A DNA stretch of 64,000 bases from Pedobacter xixiisoli (lineage in GTDB: Bacteria; Bacteroidota; Bacteroidia; Sphingobacteriales; Sphingobacteriaceae). A program made the position numbers and the translations under genes. Below, one piece after another: positions 9,357 to 18,230 of this stretch (position 1 is the first letter of the stretch; each line of letters opens with the position of its first letter). The stretch lies in NCBI RefSeq assembly GCF_900215335.1, contig NZ_OCMT01000003.1, forward strand, positions 806,001 to 870,000. The letters run 5' to 3'. The notes beneath the pieces are model-generated. The model made no database searches. It saw only the letters and a program-made list of their open reading frames with translations, and was not told the DNA's origin.

Positions 9357-10583
9357 TTAAACAGATTCTGTTTTAGTTTTGTCGTTAAATAATAAGCTGA
9401 ATAGTAAGAACACTACAAAAGCTATGCCCGCAGGAATGCTCCAAATCATTTTCCAATCTTCCACACCGTTAGTTTTATAGATTTCGGTAATTTGACCAGC
9501 TACAATAAAGCCAATTAACATACCGACACCGTAAGTAGCTAAAGTAATTAAACCTTGAGCTGAACTTTTGAATTTATCTCCGGCTTTAGAATTGGTGTAG
9601 ATTTGTCCTGATACGAAAAAGAAATCGTAGCAAATACCATGTAAAGCAATACCTAATATTAACATGAAGCTCAATTCTCCAGCGTTTCCAAAAGCAAATA
9701 AGAGGTAACGTACAGTCCATGCAAGCATACCTACCAAAATTGTCTTTTTAAAACCGAATTTCTTGAAGAAAACTGGAATTGCTAATAGGAATAACACTTC
9801 GGAAACTTGACCGATTGTCATCTTTCCAGTTGGATTATCCATGCCTATTTTTGACAAGAACAAGTTGGCATTTTGATAGTAAAAGGCTAAAGGAATACAA
9901 ATCAGAATAGACGAGATAAAGAAAATTAAGAAGTTCTTGTCCTTCAATAATTTTAAGGCATCTAAACCCAGTATCTCTGATACTTTAATTTTCTCTGTTG
10001 ATTTGTTTTTTGGAGGAGTTTTAGGCAACAGAAAGCTGAAAATTCCTAACCCTAATGATGCCACAGCCGACATTAGAAAAGTATTTTTCAATGCTCCATT
10101 ACCCGATGCTTCTTGGGAATCCCAATGGAAGAAGTAGCTGATTAACACACCTGCCAAAATCCACCCGATGGTGCCCCAAATCCTAATGTTAGAAAACTCT
10201 TTTTCTGGGTCTCCCATTTGGTTAAAAGATACTGAGTTAACCAAAGCTAAAGTAGGCATATACAACACCATATATACAAAAACATATGGATAGAATACGC
10301 TAATGTCAGTTGCATTGTACATTTGATACATCAAAACCGCACCAATTAAATGTAGCACACCTAGAATCTTTTCTGCATTGAAATATCTATCCGCAATTAA
10401 ACCGATGATAAACGGTGCAATAATGGCTCCCCAAGATTGAGTAGAAAATACCGAACCTATTTCTGGACCAGAGGCACTTAAGTTTTTATCGAGGAAAGTA
10501 CCTAATGTTACAAACCATCCACCCCAAATAAAGAATTCGAGGAACATCATAAAGGATAGCTTGAAGCGAGTTGTTGAGTTCAT
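9357..10583 (-). CDS. MFS permease, nucleoside:H+ symporter (NupG-like) family
   Basis: A 408-residue polytopic inner-membrane protein with about 12 predicted spans. It begins MNSTTRFKLSFMMFLEFFIWGGWFV, the typical N-terminus of Nuc_H_symport family members in Bacteroidota. Other family-like blocks are FSTQSWGAIIAPFIIGLIAD, NIRIWGTIGWILAG and LHGICYDFFFVSGQIY. Bacteroidota members are commonly annotated as nucleoside permeases. Here the context (dehydrogenase, DUF1080, isomerases) suggests a sugar, keto-sugar or glycoside cargo instead; this is inference. It overlaps nothing and is tightly coupled to the following isomerase (2-bp gap). Confidence 0.87.
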   Translation of the reverse strand: MNSTTRFKLSFMMFLEFFIWGGWFVTLGTFLDKNLSASGPEIGSVFSTQSWGAIIAPFIIGLIADRYFNAEKILGVLHLIGAVLMYQMYNATDISVFYPYVFVYMVLYMPTLALVNSVSFNQMGDPEKEFSNIRIWGTIGWILAGVLISYFFHWDSQEASGNGALKNTFLMSAVASLGLGIFSFLLPKTPPKNKSTEKIKVSEILGLDALKLLKDKNFLIFFISSILICIPLAFYYQNANLFLSKIGMDNPTGKMTIGQVSEVLFLLAIPVFFKKFGFKKTILVGMLAWTVRYLLFAFGNAGELSFMLILGIALHGICYDFFFVSGQIYTNSKAGDKFKSSAQGLITLATYGVGMLIGFIVAGQITEIYKTNGVEDWKMIWSIPAGIAFVVFLLFSLLFNDKTKTESV

Positions 10584-10640
10584 GTTTAGTTTTTTGGTTT
10601 TTAGTTTATGGTTGGTTAGTTTTTTAGCAGGTAAAATTAT

Positions 10641-10671
10641 ACTGATACCTGACCACTAATTCCTGATCCCT
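10641..10671. repeat. Short copy of GGGGTCAGGTATCAG-type repeat
   Basis: The stretch CTGATACCTGACCACTAATTCC followed by TGATCCCT, in inverse orientation, matches the low-complexity repeats at 56290-56335, 56447-56478 and 57661-58010. It lies in the gap between the DUF1080 gene and the permease gene. Confidence 0.6.
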
Positions 10672-10673
10672 AT

Positions 10674-11354
10674 TTATAATTCTTTAATTTCGATGTTACG
10701 GAACCACACTTCGTCACCGTGGTCTTGTAAAGCGATTTTGCCAGTTTTGTAAGTTCCAAAGCCTTCCCATTTAGCAAATTTGCTGCCTGCAATTAGGTTC
10801 TTCCAGTTGTTGTCCCACATGGTAGTTTCAACTACTGTTTTGCCATTTAATTTAAGTGTAAGTTTGCCCTTATTACTGATGATTTCTGCTAAATTCCATT
10901 CACCAACTGCTTTTACAGGCTCGCTTTTGCTTTTGATCATGTCGTATAAATCGCCAGCACGGTGTTTGTTGATTTTTCCATCAGGATGACCATCGTTATC
11001 AATCACCTGCATTTCTGGTCCGGTTAAGTAAGTTTGTTTGTATTTCGAAACGTCTTCATGTACGAAGAAGATGATACCACTGTTGGCTTTTGGAGCTACT
11101 TTCCACTCTAATTTTAAATGGAAGTTACCATATTCCTTATCGGTTACTAAATCGCCACCATCATTGTTTTTTAATTTGGGGTCGAAATGTAACACGCCAT
11201 TTTCTGCGTTCCAAGCTTTGCCTACAAAGTCTTTTCCATAAGTGTGCCAGCCAGTAGTAGTCTTTCCATCGAAAATAGGAGTGAAGCCTTTTTTCTTTTG
11301 TGCGTTTACGCTAAGTGAAGCAACCATAAATGCTGCTATTAATATTTTTTTCAT
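10674..11354 (-). CDS. DUF1080 protein, 3-keto-disaccharide/glycoside hydrolase family
   Basis: A 226-residue secreted protein with signal peptide MKKILIAAFMVASLSVNAQ and one concanavalin-like DUF1080 domain. Diagnostic blocks are FTPIFDGKTTTGWHTYGK, NFHLKLEWKVAPKANSGIIF, GPEMQVIDNDGH, GEWNLAEI and GKIALQDHGDEVWFRNIEIK. Characterised members of this family hydrolyse or lyse 3-keto-glycosides after oxidation of the C3 hydroxyl. Its placement in one cluster with a GMC dehydrogenase and Gfo/Idh proteins supports that role here. It probably acts in the periplasm. Confidence 0.9.
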   Translation of the reverse strand: MKKILIAAFMVASLSVNAQKKKGFTPIFDGKTTTGWHTYGKDFVGKAWNAENGVLHFDPKLKNNDGGDLVTDKEYGNFHLKLEWKVAPKANSGIIFFVHEDVSKYKQTYLTGPEMQVIDNDGHPDGKINKHRAGDLYDMIKSKSEPVKAVGEWNLAEIISNKGKLTLKLNGKTVVETTMWDNNWKNLIAGSKFAKWEGFGTYKTGKIALQDHGDEVWFRNIEIKEL

Positions 11355-11381
11355 TTGAATTTTTGTATTTGGCTATTATCC

Positions 11382-11475
11382 CCGTCATTACGATGCCGAT
11401 TTTTCATCGGGAGAGAAATCTAGCATATAGTACGTTATTTGCTAGATTTCTCCTCGTTTCTCGTCGAAATGACGG
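11382..11475. repeat. CCGTCATT...AATGACGG dispersed inverted repeat
   Basis: A 94-bp element with outer arms CCGTCATT and AATGACGG. It has a strong inner pair, GAGAGAAATCTAGCA and GCTAGATTTCTCCTC. It belongs to the same TCATTTCG-type family as 8373-8476 and 42601-42674. It lies inside the putative operon, between the Gfo/Idh gene and the DUF1080 gene, where it could stabilise or terminate transcripts. Confidence 0.75.
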
Positions 11476-11502
11476 TATATTGTATAGCTTTTAGCTAGCT
11501 TA

Positions 11503-12951
11503 TTATTTCTCTCCCAATTTCCAACCTTCGCGGTAATCTCTTTTTACAAATTGATTTACATCGTCGAAGTTGGTTACTTTCATCTGGTCGTTATCCCATA
11601 AAAGTTTCCTATATCTTCCTGGGTAAGATACCTTTCCTTTGTCGTCTATTCTTTTTACATCAGCAGCTCTAATCGCTAAGTTTGCCATCAATAAACTTTC
11701 GGTTAAAGGGCCTGCAATCTCGAAAGGAGAACTCAATTCTTTCTTTCCATAACCGGCAATACAACCTTCTACCCATTGTCCATAGTGACCATTAGCTTGA
11801 CCAGGAACACGGGCAAATTTTTGTGCTACATTTAAGTTTTCATTACGGGAAAGAGGAAGTAATCTCGCTTTATCACCGTAAGTGTTCGACATCATTTTAC
11901 CTTTGGTACCAATAAATAAGGTTCCGTTACCACCATCACCAAATAACTCGTTAGCACCTAGTTCTTCTGGGCGGGTAGGCTGAATACCTCCGTCCATCCA
12001 ATGTACGGTAATTTCGCCCTGTGTTTTATCTGTTTTAGGGAATTTTAAGGTTACATGACTAGAAGGAGGGCAGCTTTCAGGGTAATATCCTCGTTTAAAC
12101 GAATCATAATAAACTGAACCGACACTAGCCTCAACTTCTGTAGCATATTTCAAATTCAATACACTGAAAGGAGCTTCCAATAAGTGGCAGCCCATGTCGC
12201 CCAAGGCACCAGTTCCGTAATCCCACCAGCCACGCCAGTTAAAAGGGACTAATTTTTCTACGTAATCTTTATAAGGAGCTGTTCCCAACCACAAATCCCA
12301 ATCTAAATCTTTTGGAACATCTGCTTTATTTGCCGACCAAGGAATACCCTGTGGCCAAACTGGTCTGTCTGTCCAAGCATAAATCGTATGAACGTCCCCA
12401 ATTAAACCAGCATCGTACCACTCTCTCAATAAGCGAGGGCCATCATTACTTGCCCCTTGGTTACCCATCTGCGTAACCACTTTGTATTTTTTTGCTGCTG
12501 CGGTTAAAATACGGGCTTCATAAATATCGTGAGTTAATGGCTTTTGAACATAAACATGTTTACGCAACTGCATGGCAGCTAAAGTTTGTATCGCATGGTT
12601 ATGGTCGGGAGTTGATACCGTAACTGCATCGAAATGCTTGTGTTCTTTATCAAACATTTCTCGCCAATCTTTGTAGAATTTGGCTTTAGGGAAACGTTTC
12701 AAACTGGTTGCAGCTTGACGAGTATCTACATCACACAAATACGCAATTTCTGCTTTTCCACTTTCGTGAATTAATCTCAAATCACTATCACCTTTTCCAC
12801 CTACACCAATACCTGCTACAATTAATCTATCACTTGGCGCTAGAAAGCCCTTGCCACCTAGTACGTGACGAGGTACAATGGTAAACGCAGCAGTAGCCAC
12901 AGCTCCCATTTTGAGGAAGTTACGTCTACTTTGGTTGTTGTCTTGGTTCAT
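11503..12951 (-). CDS. Tat-exported Gfo/Idh/MocA family oxidoreductase
   Basis: A 482-residue NAD(P)-dependent sugar oxidoreductase. The twin-arginine signal (SRRNFLKMGAVATAAFTIVP) is followed by the Rossmann start LIVAGIGVGGKGDSDL. The family motifs DAVTVSTPDHNHAIQ and HVYVQKPLTHDIYEA (the EKP-type lysine motif, here QKP) follow. The C-terminal alpha/beta domain includes WDLWLGTAPYKDYVE and NWRGWWDYGTGALGDMGCHLL. The last two blocks are typical of the large periplasmic Gfo/Idh proteins of Bacteroidota. Periplasmic members are thought to interconvert keto and hydroxy forms of glycosides with a tightly bound cofactor. It is encoded between cytochrome c and DUF1080 genes. Confidence 0.9.
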   Translation of the reverse strand: MNQDNNQSRRNFLKMGAVATAAFTIVPRHVLGGKGFLAPSDRLIVAGIGVGGKGDSDLRLIHESGKAEIAYLCDVDTRQAATSLKRFPKAKFYKDWREMFDKEHKHFDAVTVSTPDHNHAIQTLAAMQLRKHVYVQKPLTHDIYEARILTAAAKKYKVVTQMGNQGASNDGPRLLREWYDAGLIGDVHTIYAWTDRPVWPQGIPWSANKADVPKDLDWDLWLGTAPYKDYVEKLVPFNWRGWWDYGTGALGDMGCHLLEAPFSVLNLKYATEVEASVGSVYYDSFKRGYYPESCPPSSHVTLKFPKTDKTQGEITVHWMDGGIQPTRPEELGANELFGDGGNGTLFIGTKGKMMSNTYGDKARLLPLSRNENLNVAQKFARVPGQANGHYGQWVEGCIAGYGKKELSSPFEIAGPLTESLLMANLAIRAADVKRIDDKGKVSYPGRYRKLLWDNDQMKVTNFDDVNQFVKRDYREGWKLGEK

Positions 12952-13042
12952 ATATTTTGGTTTTTGGTTGGTTCATTTAGTTCACTGGTTCAATCGTTCA
13001 TCGGGTAATTACACGTAAAACTTATAACGTATCACCTAGAAC

Positions 13043-13435
13043 TTATTTCTTCAAAGACAAGATGTATTTTGCCATCAATTTTGCATCGCTTGGTGATATT
13101 TTCGGATGCGGTGTCATCGGGATTTTGCCCCAAACGCCAGAGCCACCTTTAATGATCTTATCTGCTAATAAAAGCTGGTTCTTATCTGTGTTTGGATATT
13201 TTTTTGCGATGTCTGTATAAGAAGGGCCAATTAACTTATTGATTTTGTGGTGACAACCAATACAGTCAGATTTGTTGATTAATAACTCGCCGCCACTCAT
13301 TTGCATGGTCGCAATTTTAGGTATTGCAGGTGCATTGATGGTTACAGCTGGCTCTGTTTTTGGCTCAGGTTTAAACGCTGATAATGAAGCAACAAAAATT
13401 GAAGTTACTCCAAGAATTAATAATGTACGTTTCAT
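13043..13435 (-). CDS. Periplasmic monohaem cytochrome c (c551-like)
   Basis: A 130-residue class I cytochrome c with an N-terminal signal (about residues 1-21). The haem motif C58-I-G-C61-H62 is visible, and a probable axial methionine M107 lies in the IPMTPHP stretch. The C-terminal helix SPSDAKLMAKYILSLK is typical. In this cluster it is the plausible electron acceptor for the GMC dehydrogenase encoded at 15877-17580, passing electrons to the respiratory chain. It is flanked by 61-bp and 91-bp gaps and oriented with the operon. Confidence 0.92.
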   Translation of the reverse strand: MKRTLLILGVTSIFVASLSAFKPEPKTEPAVTINAPAIPKIATMQMSGGELLINKSDCIGCHHKINKLIGPSYTDIAKKYPNTDKNQLLLADKIIKGGSGVWGKIPMTPHPKISPSDAKLMAKYILSLKK

Positions 13436-13496
13436 GTGTGTGTGTGTTGTTTAAAAGAAATTAGGTTAAAAGTTACGAGTTAAAAGTTAAAAGCAC

Positions 13497-14549
13497 TTAT
13501 AACCCGAGTATTTTTTTGTTAAAAGCAGCATCACTTCCAGCGGCTGCAAAGTCATCAAAAGCTTTATCTGTTACGTTAATGATATGCTTTTTAATAAATT
13601 CGGCACCTTCGCGAGCACCATCTTGTTGGTTCTTAATGCAACATTCCCATTCCATTACTGCCCAACCTTTAAAATCGTATTGTGCCAGTTTACTGAAAAT
13701 GGTCTTGAAATCTACTTGCCCATCGCCTGGTGAGCGATAACGACCAGCACGGTCTGCCCAGCCTTGATAGCCGCCAAAAGTTCCTTGTCTTCCTGTAGGA
13801 TTAAACTCTGAATCTTTAACATGGAAAGCTTTGATTCTTTCGTGGTATAAATCAATGTATTGGATATAATCTAATTGTTGTAACACAAAGTGCGATGGAT
13901 CATAAAGCAAGCAAGCACGAGGATGTTGATTTACTTTTTCCAAGAACATTTCGTATGTGATGCCGTCAAACAAATCTTCTCCAGGGTGAATTTCGTAACA
14001 AACATCTACACCACAGTTGTCAAATTCATTCAAAATAGGCAACCAACGTTTGGCTAATTCCGTAAAACCTTCGTCAACTAAACCCTCTGGGCGTTGCGGC
14101 CAAGGATGGAAGAACTGCCATAACAATGAACCGCTAAAAGTAGCATGTGCATTTAATCCCAGATTTTGGGAAGCTTTAGCAGCATATTTTAATTGTTGTA
14201 TAGCCCACTCCGTACGTGCTTTAGGATTGTTCTTTACCTCTGGTGCTGCAAAAGCATCGAACAATTCGTTATAGGCTGGATGAACTGCTACCAATTGACC
14301 TTGCAAATGCGTAGAAAGTTCGGTTATTTTTAAGCCATGAGCGGCTACTTTTCCAGTAAGTTCATCAGCATAAGTTTTACTTTCTGCTGCTAATTTCAAG
14401 TCTATAAAGCGACTATCTAAGGTTGGCATTTGTATGCCTTTAAAACCTAAATCAGCAGCCCATTTACAAATAGAATCTAATGAGTTGAAAGGCGCTTCAT
14501 CACTAATGAATTGTGCTAAAAATACCGCAGGTCCTTGTATTGTCGTCAT
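13497..14549 (-). CDS. Sugar phosphate isomerase/epimerase-like TIM-barrel protein (cytoplasmic)
   Basis: A 350-residue xylose-isomerase-like TIM-barrel protein without a signal peptide. I start it at 14549 (MTTIQGPAVFLAQF), which matches the usual N-terminus of the family; an upstream in-frame ATG at 14618 would add 23 unsupported residues. Motifs include GFKGIQMPTLDSRFIDL, GVDVCYEIHPGEDLFDG, CLLYDPSHFVLQQLDY, IKAFHVKDSEF and WAVMEWECC; the Glu, Asp and His residues there fit metal binding. It follows the 14635-15792 oxidoreductase gene, and this pair commonly travels together in Bacteroidota sugar clusters. Substrate unknown. Confidence 0.88.
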   Translation of the reverse strand: MTTIQGPAVFLAQFISDEAPFNSLDSICKWAADLGFKGIQMPTLDSRFIDLKLAAESKTYADELTGKVAAHGLKITELSTHLQGQLVAVHPAYNELFDAFAAPEVKNNPKARTEWAIQQLKYAAKASQNLGLNAHATFSGSLLWQFFHPWPQRPEGLVDEGFTELAKRWLPILNEFDNCGVDVCYEIHPGEDLFDGITYEMFLEKVNQHPRACLLYDPSHFVLQQLDYIQYIDLYHERIKAFHVKDSEFNPTGRQGTFGGYQGWADRAGRYRSPGDGQVDFKTIFSKLAQYDFKGWAVMEWECCIKNQQDGAREGAEFIKKHIINVTDKAFDDFAAAGSDAAFNKKILGL

Positions 14550-14634
14550 TTTTTTGGTTTCTTTTTTCAGTTTATGGGTGATAGATGGTCGCAAATAGCT
14601 ATCCTGTCGATAATCCATCAGCCATTATCTTCAT

Positions 14635-15792
14635 TTACACTATAAAATCATGCCATTTCTTATCCGATTCATTAGATGCTACGGCATTTTCAATTAATGC
14701 CATCCCTCTTACGCCGTCGTAAACGCTAGGGAAATCTAACATTTGCGGTGTAGGCTCTTCGTTGTTCAACTTTGCGGCTAAGGTTAAAGCAAAGTTTCTG
14801 TAAATGTTCGCAAAAGCTTCTAACAATCCCTCTGGATGACCGCCTGGAGTTCTGGTATTGTGCTTTGCAAAATCTCCTAAGTAACCACCGCCAGCTCTGT
14901 AAATTTCAGTAGGTTTATTTAACCATTTTACAAGCAAGGTATTTGGCTCGTGCTGGAACCATTCCAATCCGCCTTTCTCGCCATAGATTCTGATGTTAAG
15001 TGCATTTTCTTCACCAGCTGCAATTTGCGATGCAATTAGAACTCCATTTGCGCCATTATCGAATTTCAACAAGATATTTCCATCGTCATCAATAGTTCTA
15101 CCTTCTACTACGATATTTAAATCGGCACAGATTTGAGTGATTCTTAAGCCAGAGATATATTCTGCTAAATGAGCTGCATGAGTACCAATATCACCGATAC
15201 AACCACTTTTGCCCGATTTTTTAGGGTCTGTACGCCAAGCTGCTTGTGCGTTTCCTTCTCGCTCGCTTAAGGTACTTAGCCAACCTTGAGGATATTCTAC
15301 GATGATTTTTCTGATTTTACCTAAAGCACCATCCTTCACCATTTCTTTAGCTTGCTTCACCATTGGGTAACCAGAGTAGGTGTGGGTAAGGCATAAAGTT
15401 AAACCAGTTTCTTCAACCTTCTGTTGTAGCAATTTCGCTTCTTCCAAAGTTAAAGTCATTGGTTTTTCGATTACTACGTTAAAGCCATGCTCTAATGCCA
15501 TCATTGCAGGTGCGAAGTGGGCGAAGTTTGGTGTAACGATCGTGATGAAGTGAATTCTTTCATTTTCTGGAAATTCACTTTCCTTTTTAATCATTTCTTC
15601 GTAGTTCAGGTAGGTTCTGTTTTCTGGTAAAAACAACATCTTTCCTGATTCTAAAGCAGTTTCTGGATTAACACTTAATGCTCCACAGCAAAGTTCAATC
15701 AATCCATCCATATTAGCAGCGATACGATGAACAGCGCCGATGAATGCATCTTTGCCGCCGCCTATCATGCCCATTCTTATTTTTTCTTTCAT
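14635..15792 (-). CDS. Gfo/Idh/MocA family oxidoreductase (cytoplasmic)
   Basis: A 385-residue NAD(P)-dependent oxidoreductase without a signal peptide. The N-terminus IRMGMIGGGKDAFIGAVHR is the dinucleotide-binding loop. IHFITIVTPNFAHFAPA and FNVVIEKPMTLTLEEAK (EKP motif) follow, then the C-terminal domain with GKSGCIGDIGTHAAHLAEYISG, whose D-x-x-x-H is the usual catalytic pair. It probably oxidises or reduces a sugar or keto-sugar taken up by the cell. It lies between the GMC dehydrogenase and the TIM-barrel isomerase genes in the same orientation. Confidence 0.9.
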   Translation of the reverse strand: MKEKIRMGMIGGGKDAFIGAVHRIAANMDGLIELCCGALSVNPETALESGKMLFLPENRTYLNYEEMIKKESEFPENERIHFITIVTPNFAHFAPAMMALEHGFNVVIEKPMTLTLEEAKLLQQKVEETGLTLCLTHTYSGYPMVKQAKEMVKDGALGKIRKIIVEYPQGWLSTLSEREGNAQAAWRTDPKKSGKSGCIGDIGTHAAHLAEYISGLRITQICADLNIVVEGRTIDDDGNILLKFDNGANGVLIASQIAAGEENALNIRIYGEKGGLEWFQHEPNTLLVKWLNKPTEIYRAGGGYLGDFAKHNTRTPGGHPEGLLEAFANIYRNFALTLAAKLNNEEPTPQMLDFPSVYDGVRGMALIENAVASNESDKKWHDFIV

Positions 15793-15876
15793 AAATCTTT
15801 TAGTTAAAAGACCAAAGTTGAAAGACTAAAGCTATTTATCATTCGCTTTAGTCTTTGAGCTTTTCGCTTTCTACTT

Positions 15877-17580
15877 TTAAAGGTTTCCTTTTTTCAATTC
15901 TTTTACTGCAAAATCTGCTGCACGAGCTGTTAAAGCCATAAACGTTAACGAAGGATTTTGACAGCCAATAGAAGGCATACAAGCTCCATCAGTAACAAAA
16001 ACGTTCTTCACTTCGTGCATTTGGTTCCACTCGTTAAGTACTGAAGTTTTAGGGTCTTTACCCATTCTTGCTGTACCCATCTCGTGGATAGCCATACCAG
16101 GATAGCAGTCGTTATCGTAAGTTTTAATGTTTTTAGCACCTGCAGCTTCAAGCATTTCGGCAGCGTCATTGATCATATCCTGACGCATTTTTTTCTCGTT
16201 CTCTTTGTATTCACAGTCGATAGCTAATACAGATTGTCCCCATTTGTCTTTTTTCGAGTGGTCGATATAAGCACGGTTTTCGTAATAAGGCAACATTTCA
16301 CCAAATCCACCCATACCCATTTTCCAAGGTCCTGGTGTAGTCATTTTCTGTTTGAAGTCTGCACCGAAGGATAATTCGGCCACATCACTTTGCCAGTTTT
16401 GTCTTGATGCACTTCCTTGATAACCGAAACCTCTTAAATAATCGCGTTTATCGTTACCTACATTTCTAAAGCGAGGAATGTAAATACCATTGGCACGTCT
16501 ACCGTAAGTGTAATATTTATCAAAACCTTCAAATTCGCCATTAGCGCCACAACGGAAATGGTGGTCCATCAAGTTATGTCCTAACTGACCGCTGCCGTTG
16601 CCTAAGCCATTCGGATGTTCGTCTGAAGTTGAGTTTAATAAAATAAAAGTAGTACCTAAGGTTGAACCATTTACGAAAACGATTTTAGCATAAAACTCCA
16701 TCGTTTTGTTGGTTAGTGCATCAATTACTGCTACTCCTTTTGCTTTTTTGGTGTCCTTATCGTAGATGATATGATTTACGATAGAGTAAGGTCTCAACGT
16801 TAAATTTCCAGTTTCAACTGCTGCTGGCAGGGTAGAAGATTGCGTACTGAAATAGGCGCCAAATGGACAGCCACGACTACATAAATTACGATATTGACAA
16901 TTGCCACGACCGTTGTGAGGTACCGTTAAATTGGCCACACGACCGATGGTTAACAGACGTTCGTTGCCCCATTTTTGCTTGATACTTTCTTTCACAGATT
17001 TTTCAACGATATTTAAATCCATTGGAGGAAGAAACTGCCCGTCTGGTAAGATACCTTCTAAACCCTCGTTTTGGCCACTGATACCAGCAAATTTCTCAGT
17101 GTAATCGTACCAAGCAGCTAAATCTTTATATCTGATGGGCCAATCGTTACCATAGCCATCTTTTGCATTTTCTTCGAAGTTCACATCACCAAAACGGTAA
17201 CTCTGACGGCCCCACATCAACGATTTACCACCTACGTGAAAACCTCTGTACCAGTCAAATCTTTTTACTTCTGTATAAGGACACTCCAAATCGTTTACCC
17301 ACCATTTTTGGTTTACTTCTTGGTAAGGATAATCTCTTTTTTGTACAGGGTGAGTTCGCTTCATTTCTTCTGTTAACCTACCTGCATGCTTAATTTCCCA
17401 AGGGTTTTTCATTGCGCCATCATAATCTTTAATGTGCTCAACGTCCATTCCTCTCTCTAGCATTAATACTTTTAAACCTTTTTCGGTTAGCTCTTTAGCA
17501 GCCCAACCACCACTTATTCCCGAACCTACAACAATCGCATCGTAAGTGTTTTCGGCTTTTAGATTTATATTTAAGTTCAT
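15877..17580 (-). CDS. GMC-family FAD dehydrogenase, likely glucoside/sugar 3-dehydrogenase large subunit
   Basis: A 567-residue flavoprotein. The start at 17580 (MNLNINLKAENTYDAIVVG) is preferred over 17628, which overlaps the upstream gene. The FAD motif GSGISGG (19-25) and LERG are followed by a cysteine cluster C228-x5-C234-x3-C238, comparable to the 3Fe-4S ligands of bacterial FAD-glucose dehydrogenase alpha subunits. The GMC C-terminal domain has AIHEMGTARMG and GCQNPSLTFMALTARAA, supplying the catalytic His and Asn. Without a signal of its own, it probably leaves the cell bound to the Tat-exported small subunit encoded just upstream (35-bp gap). Family context points to C3 oxidation of sugars or glycosides, with cytochrome c as acceptor. 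Confidence 0.9.
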   Translation of the reverse strand: MNLNINLKAENTYDAIVVGSGISGGWAAKELTEKGLKVLMLERGMDVEHIKDYDGAMKNPWEIKHAGRLTEEMKRTHPVQKRDYPYQEVNQKWWVNDLECPYTEVKRFDWYRGFHVGGKSLMWGRQSYRFGDVNFEENAKDGYGNDWPIRYKDLAAWYDYTEKFAGISGQNEGLEGILPDGQFLPPMDLNIVEKSVKESIKQKWGNERLLTIGRVANLTVPHNGRGNCQYRNLCSRGCPFGAYFSTQSSTLPAAVETGNLTLRPYSIVNHIIYDKDTKKAKGVAVIDALTNKTMEFYAKIVFVNGSTLGTTFILLNSTSDEHPNGLGNGSGQLGHNLMDHHFRCGANGEFEGFDKYYTYGRRANGIYIPRFRNVGNDKRDYLRGFGYQGSASRQNWQSDVAELSFGADFKQKMTTPGPWKMGMGGFGEMLPYYENRAYIDHSKKDKWGQSVLAIDCEYKENEKKMRQDMINDAAEMLEAAGAKNIKTYDNDCYPGMAIHEMGTARMGKDPKTSVLNEWNQMHEVKNVFVTDGACMPSIGCQNPSLTFMALTARAADFAVKELKKGNL

Positions 17581-17615
17581 TTTGTTTTTTCTGTTTTGTT
17601 TAGGGAAAGGGTATT

Positions 17616-18200
17616 TTAGGTAGCCCAAGATTTTTGACCAGGTTTAAGAGGGTAGGCTCCGTCATAACTGCCGGGGATCATTAAATATTCGCGGGCTTGG
17701 GTGCAGCCAATTTCTGAAGAGAAATAACCCAAAGAAGTAAGGTCTCTAACTACTGTAAAGAAATAAGTGATATCTGCTTTTTCAGGAAGTTTATTCTCCT
17801 TTTGGTCTAAAGTTTCCTGTCTAAGCGCCGCAAGCATTTTTTTGCGTTCTACTAGAGGAATTAATGCAAAACTCTTTTTGTAAGTTTTTTTAGCTCGGGC
17901 CTCAAAAGCTGCCAGCCCATTATAGAAAGATTGTTGTTGTTTAGCTGGGTAGCAGTCTCTTATCATCATAGGTATGAATTTACCCACGCCCGCTGCTCTT
18001 GCGCCAGGTGATGATTTGGTTGTAGGGATGATGACATCCGCAATTTCTGTTAGTGCCTTTAATTGCTCTGCCGAAAAACTAACTGCATTTTTTTCTCCTT
18101 CAGGTAGGGTATAACTGCTGAACAAGATATCCGTTGTTCCGGCAGAAATAGCGGTTCCTAAAAGGATAGCTACATTTCTGAGTGCTGCTCTTCTGTCCAT
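17616..18200 (-). CDS. Gluconate 2-dehydrogenase subunit 3 family protein (small, Tat-exported subunit)
   Basis: A 194-residue small subunit that escorts and partners a GMC dehydrogenase. The N-terminus MDRRAALRNVAILLGTAISAG contains a twin-arginine pair and a hydrophobic stretch. The typical family core is AEQLKALTEIADVIIPTTKSSPGARAAGVGKF, with a C-terminal FFTVVRDLTSLGYFSSEIG block. It is the first gene of the nine-gene minus-strand cluster, immediately before the dehydrogenase. A candidate operator lies about 30 bp before its ATG. Confidence 0.9.
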   Translation of the reverse strand: MDRRAALRNVAILLGTAISAGTTDILFSSYTLPEGEKNAVSFSAEQLKALTEIADVIIPTTKSSPGARAAGVGKFIPMMIRDCYPAKQQQSFYNGLAAFEARAKKTYKKSFALIPLVERKKMLAALRQETLDQKENKLPEKADITYFFTVVRDLTSLGYFSSEIGCTQAREYLMIPGSYDGAYPLKPGQKSWAT

Positions 18201-18230
18201 ATTATTGGTATATTTTGGTTTCTAAGTGTG

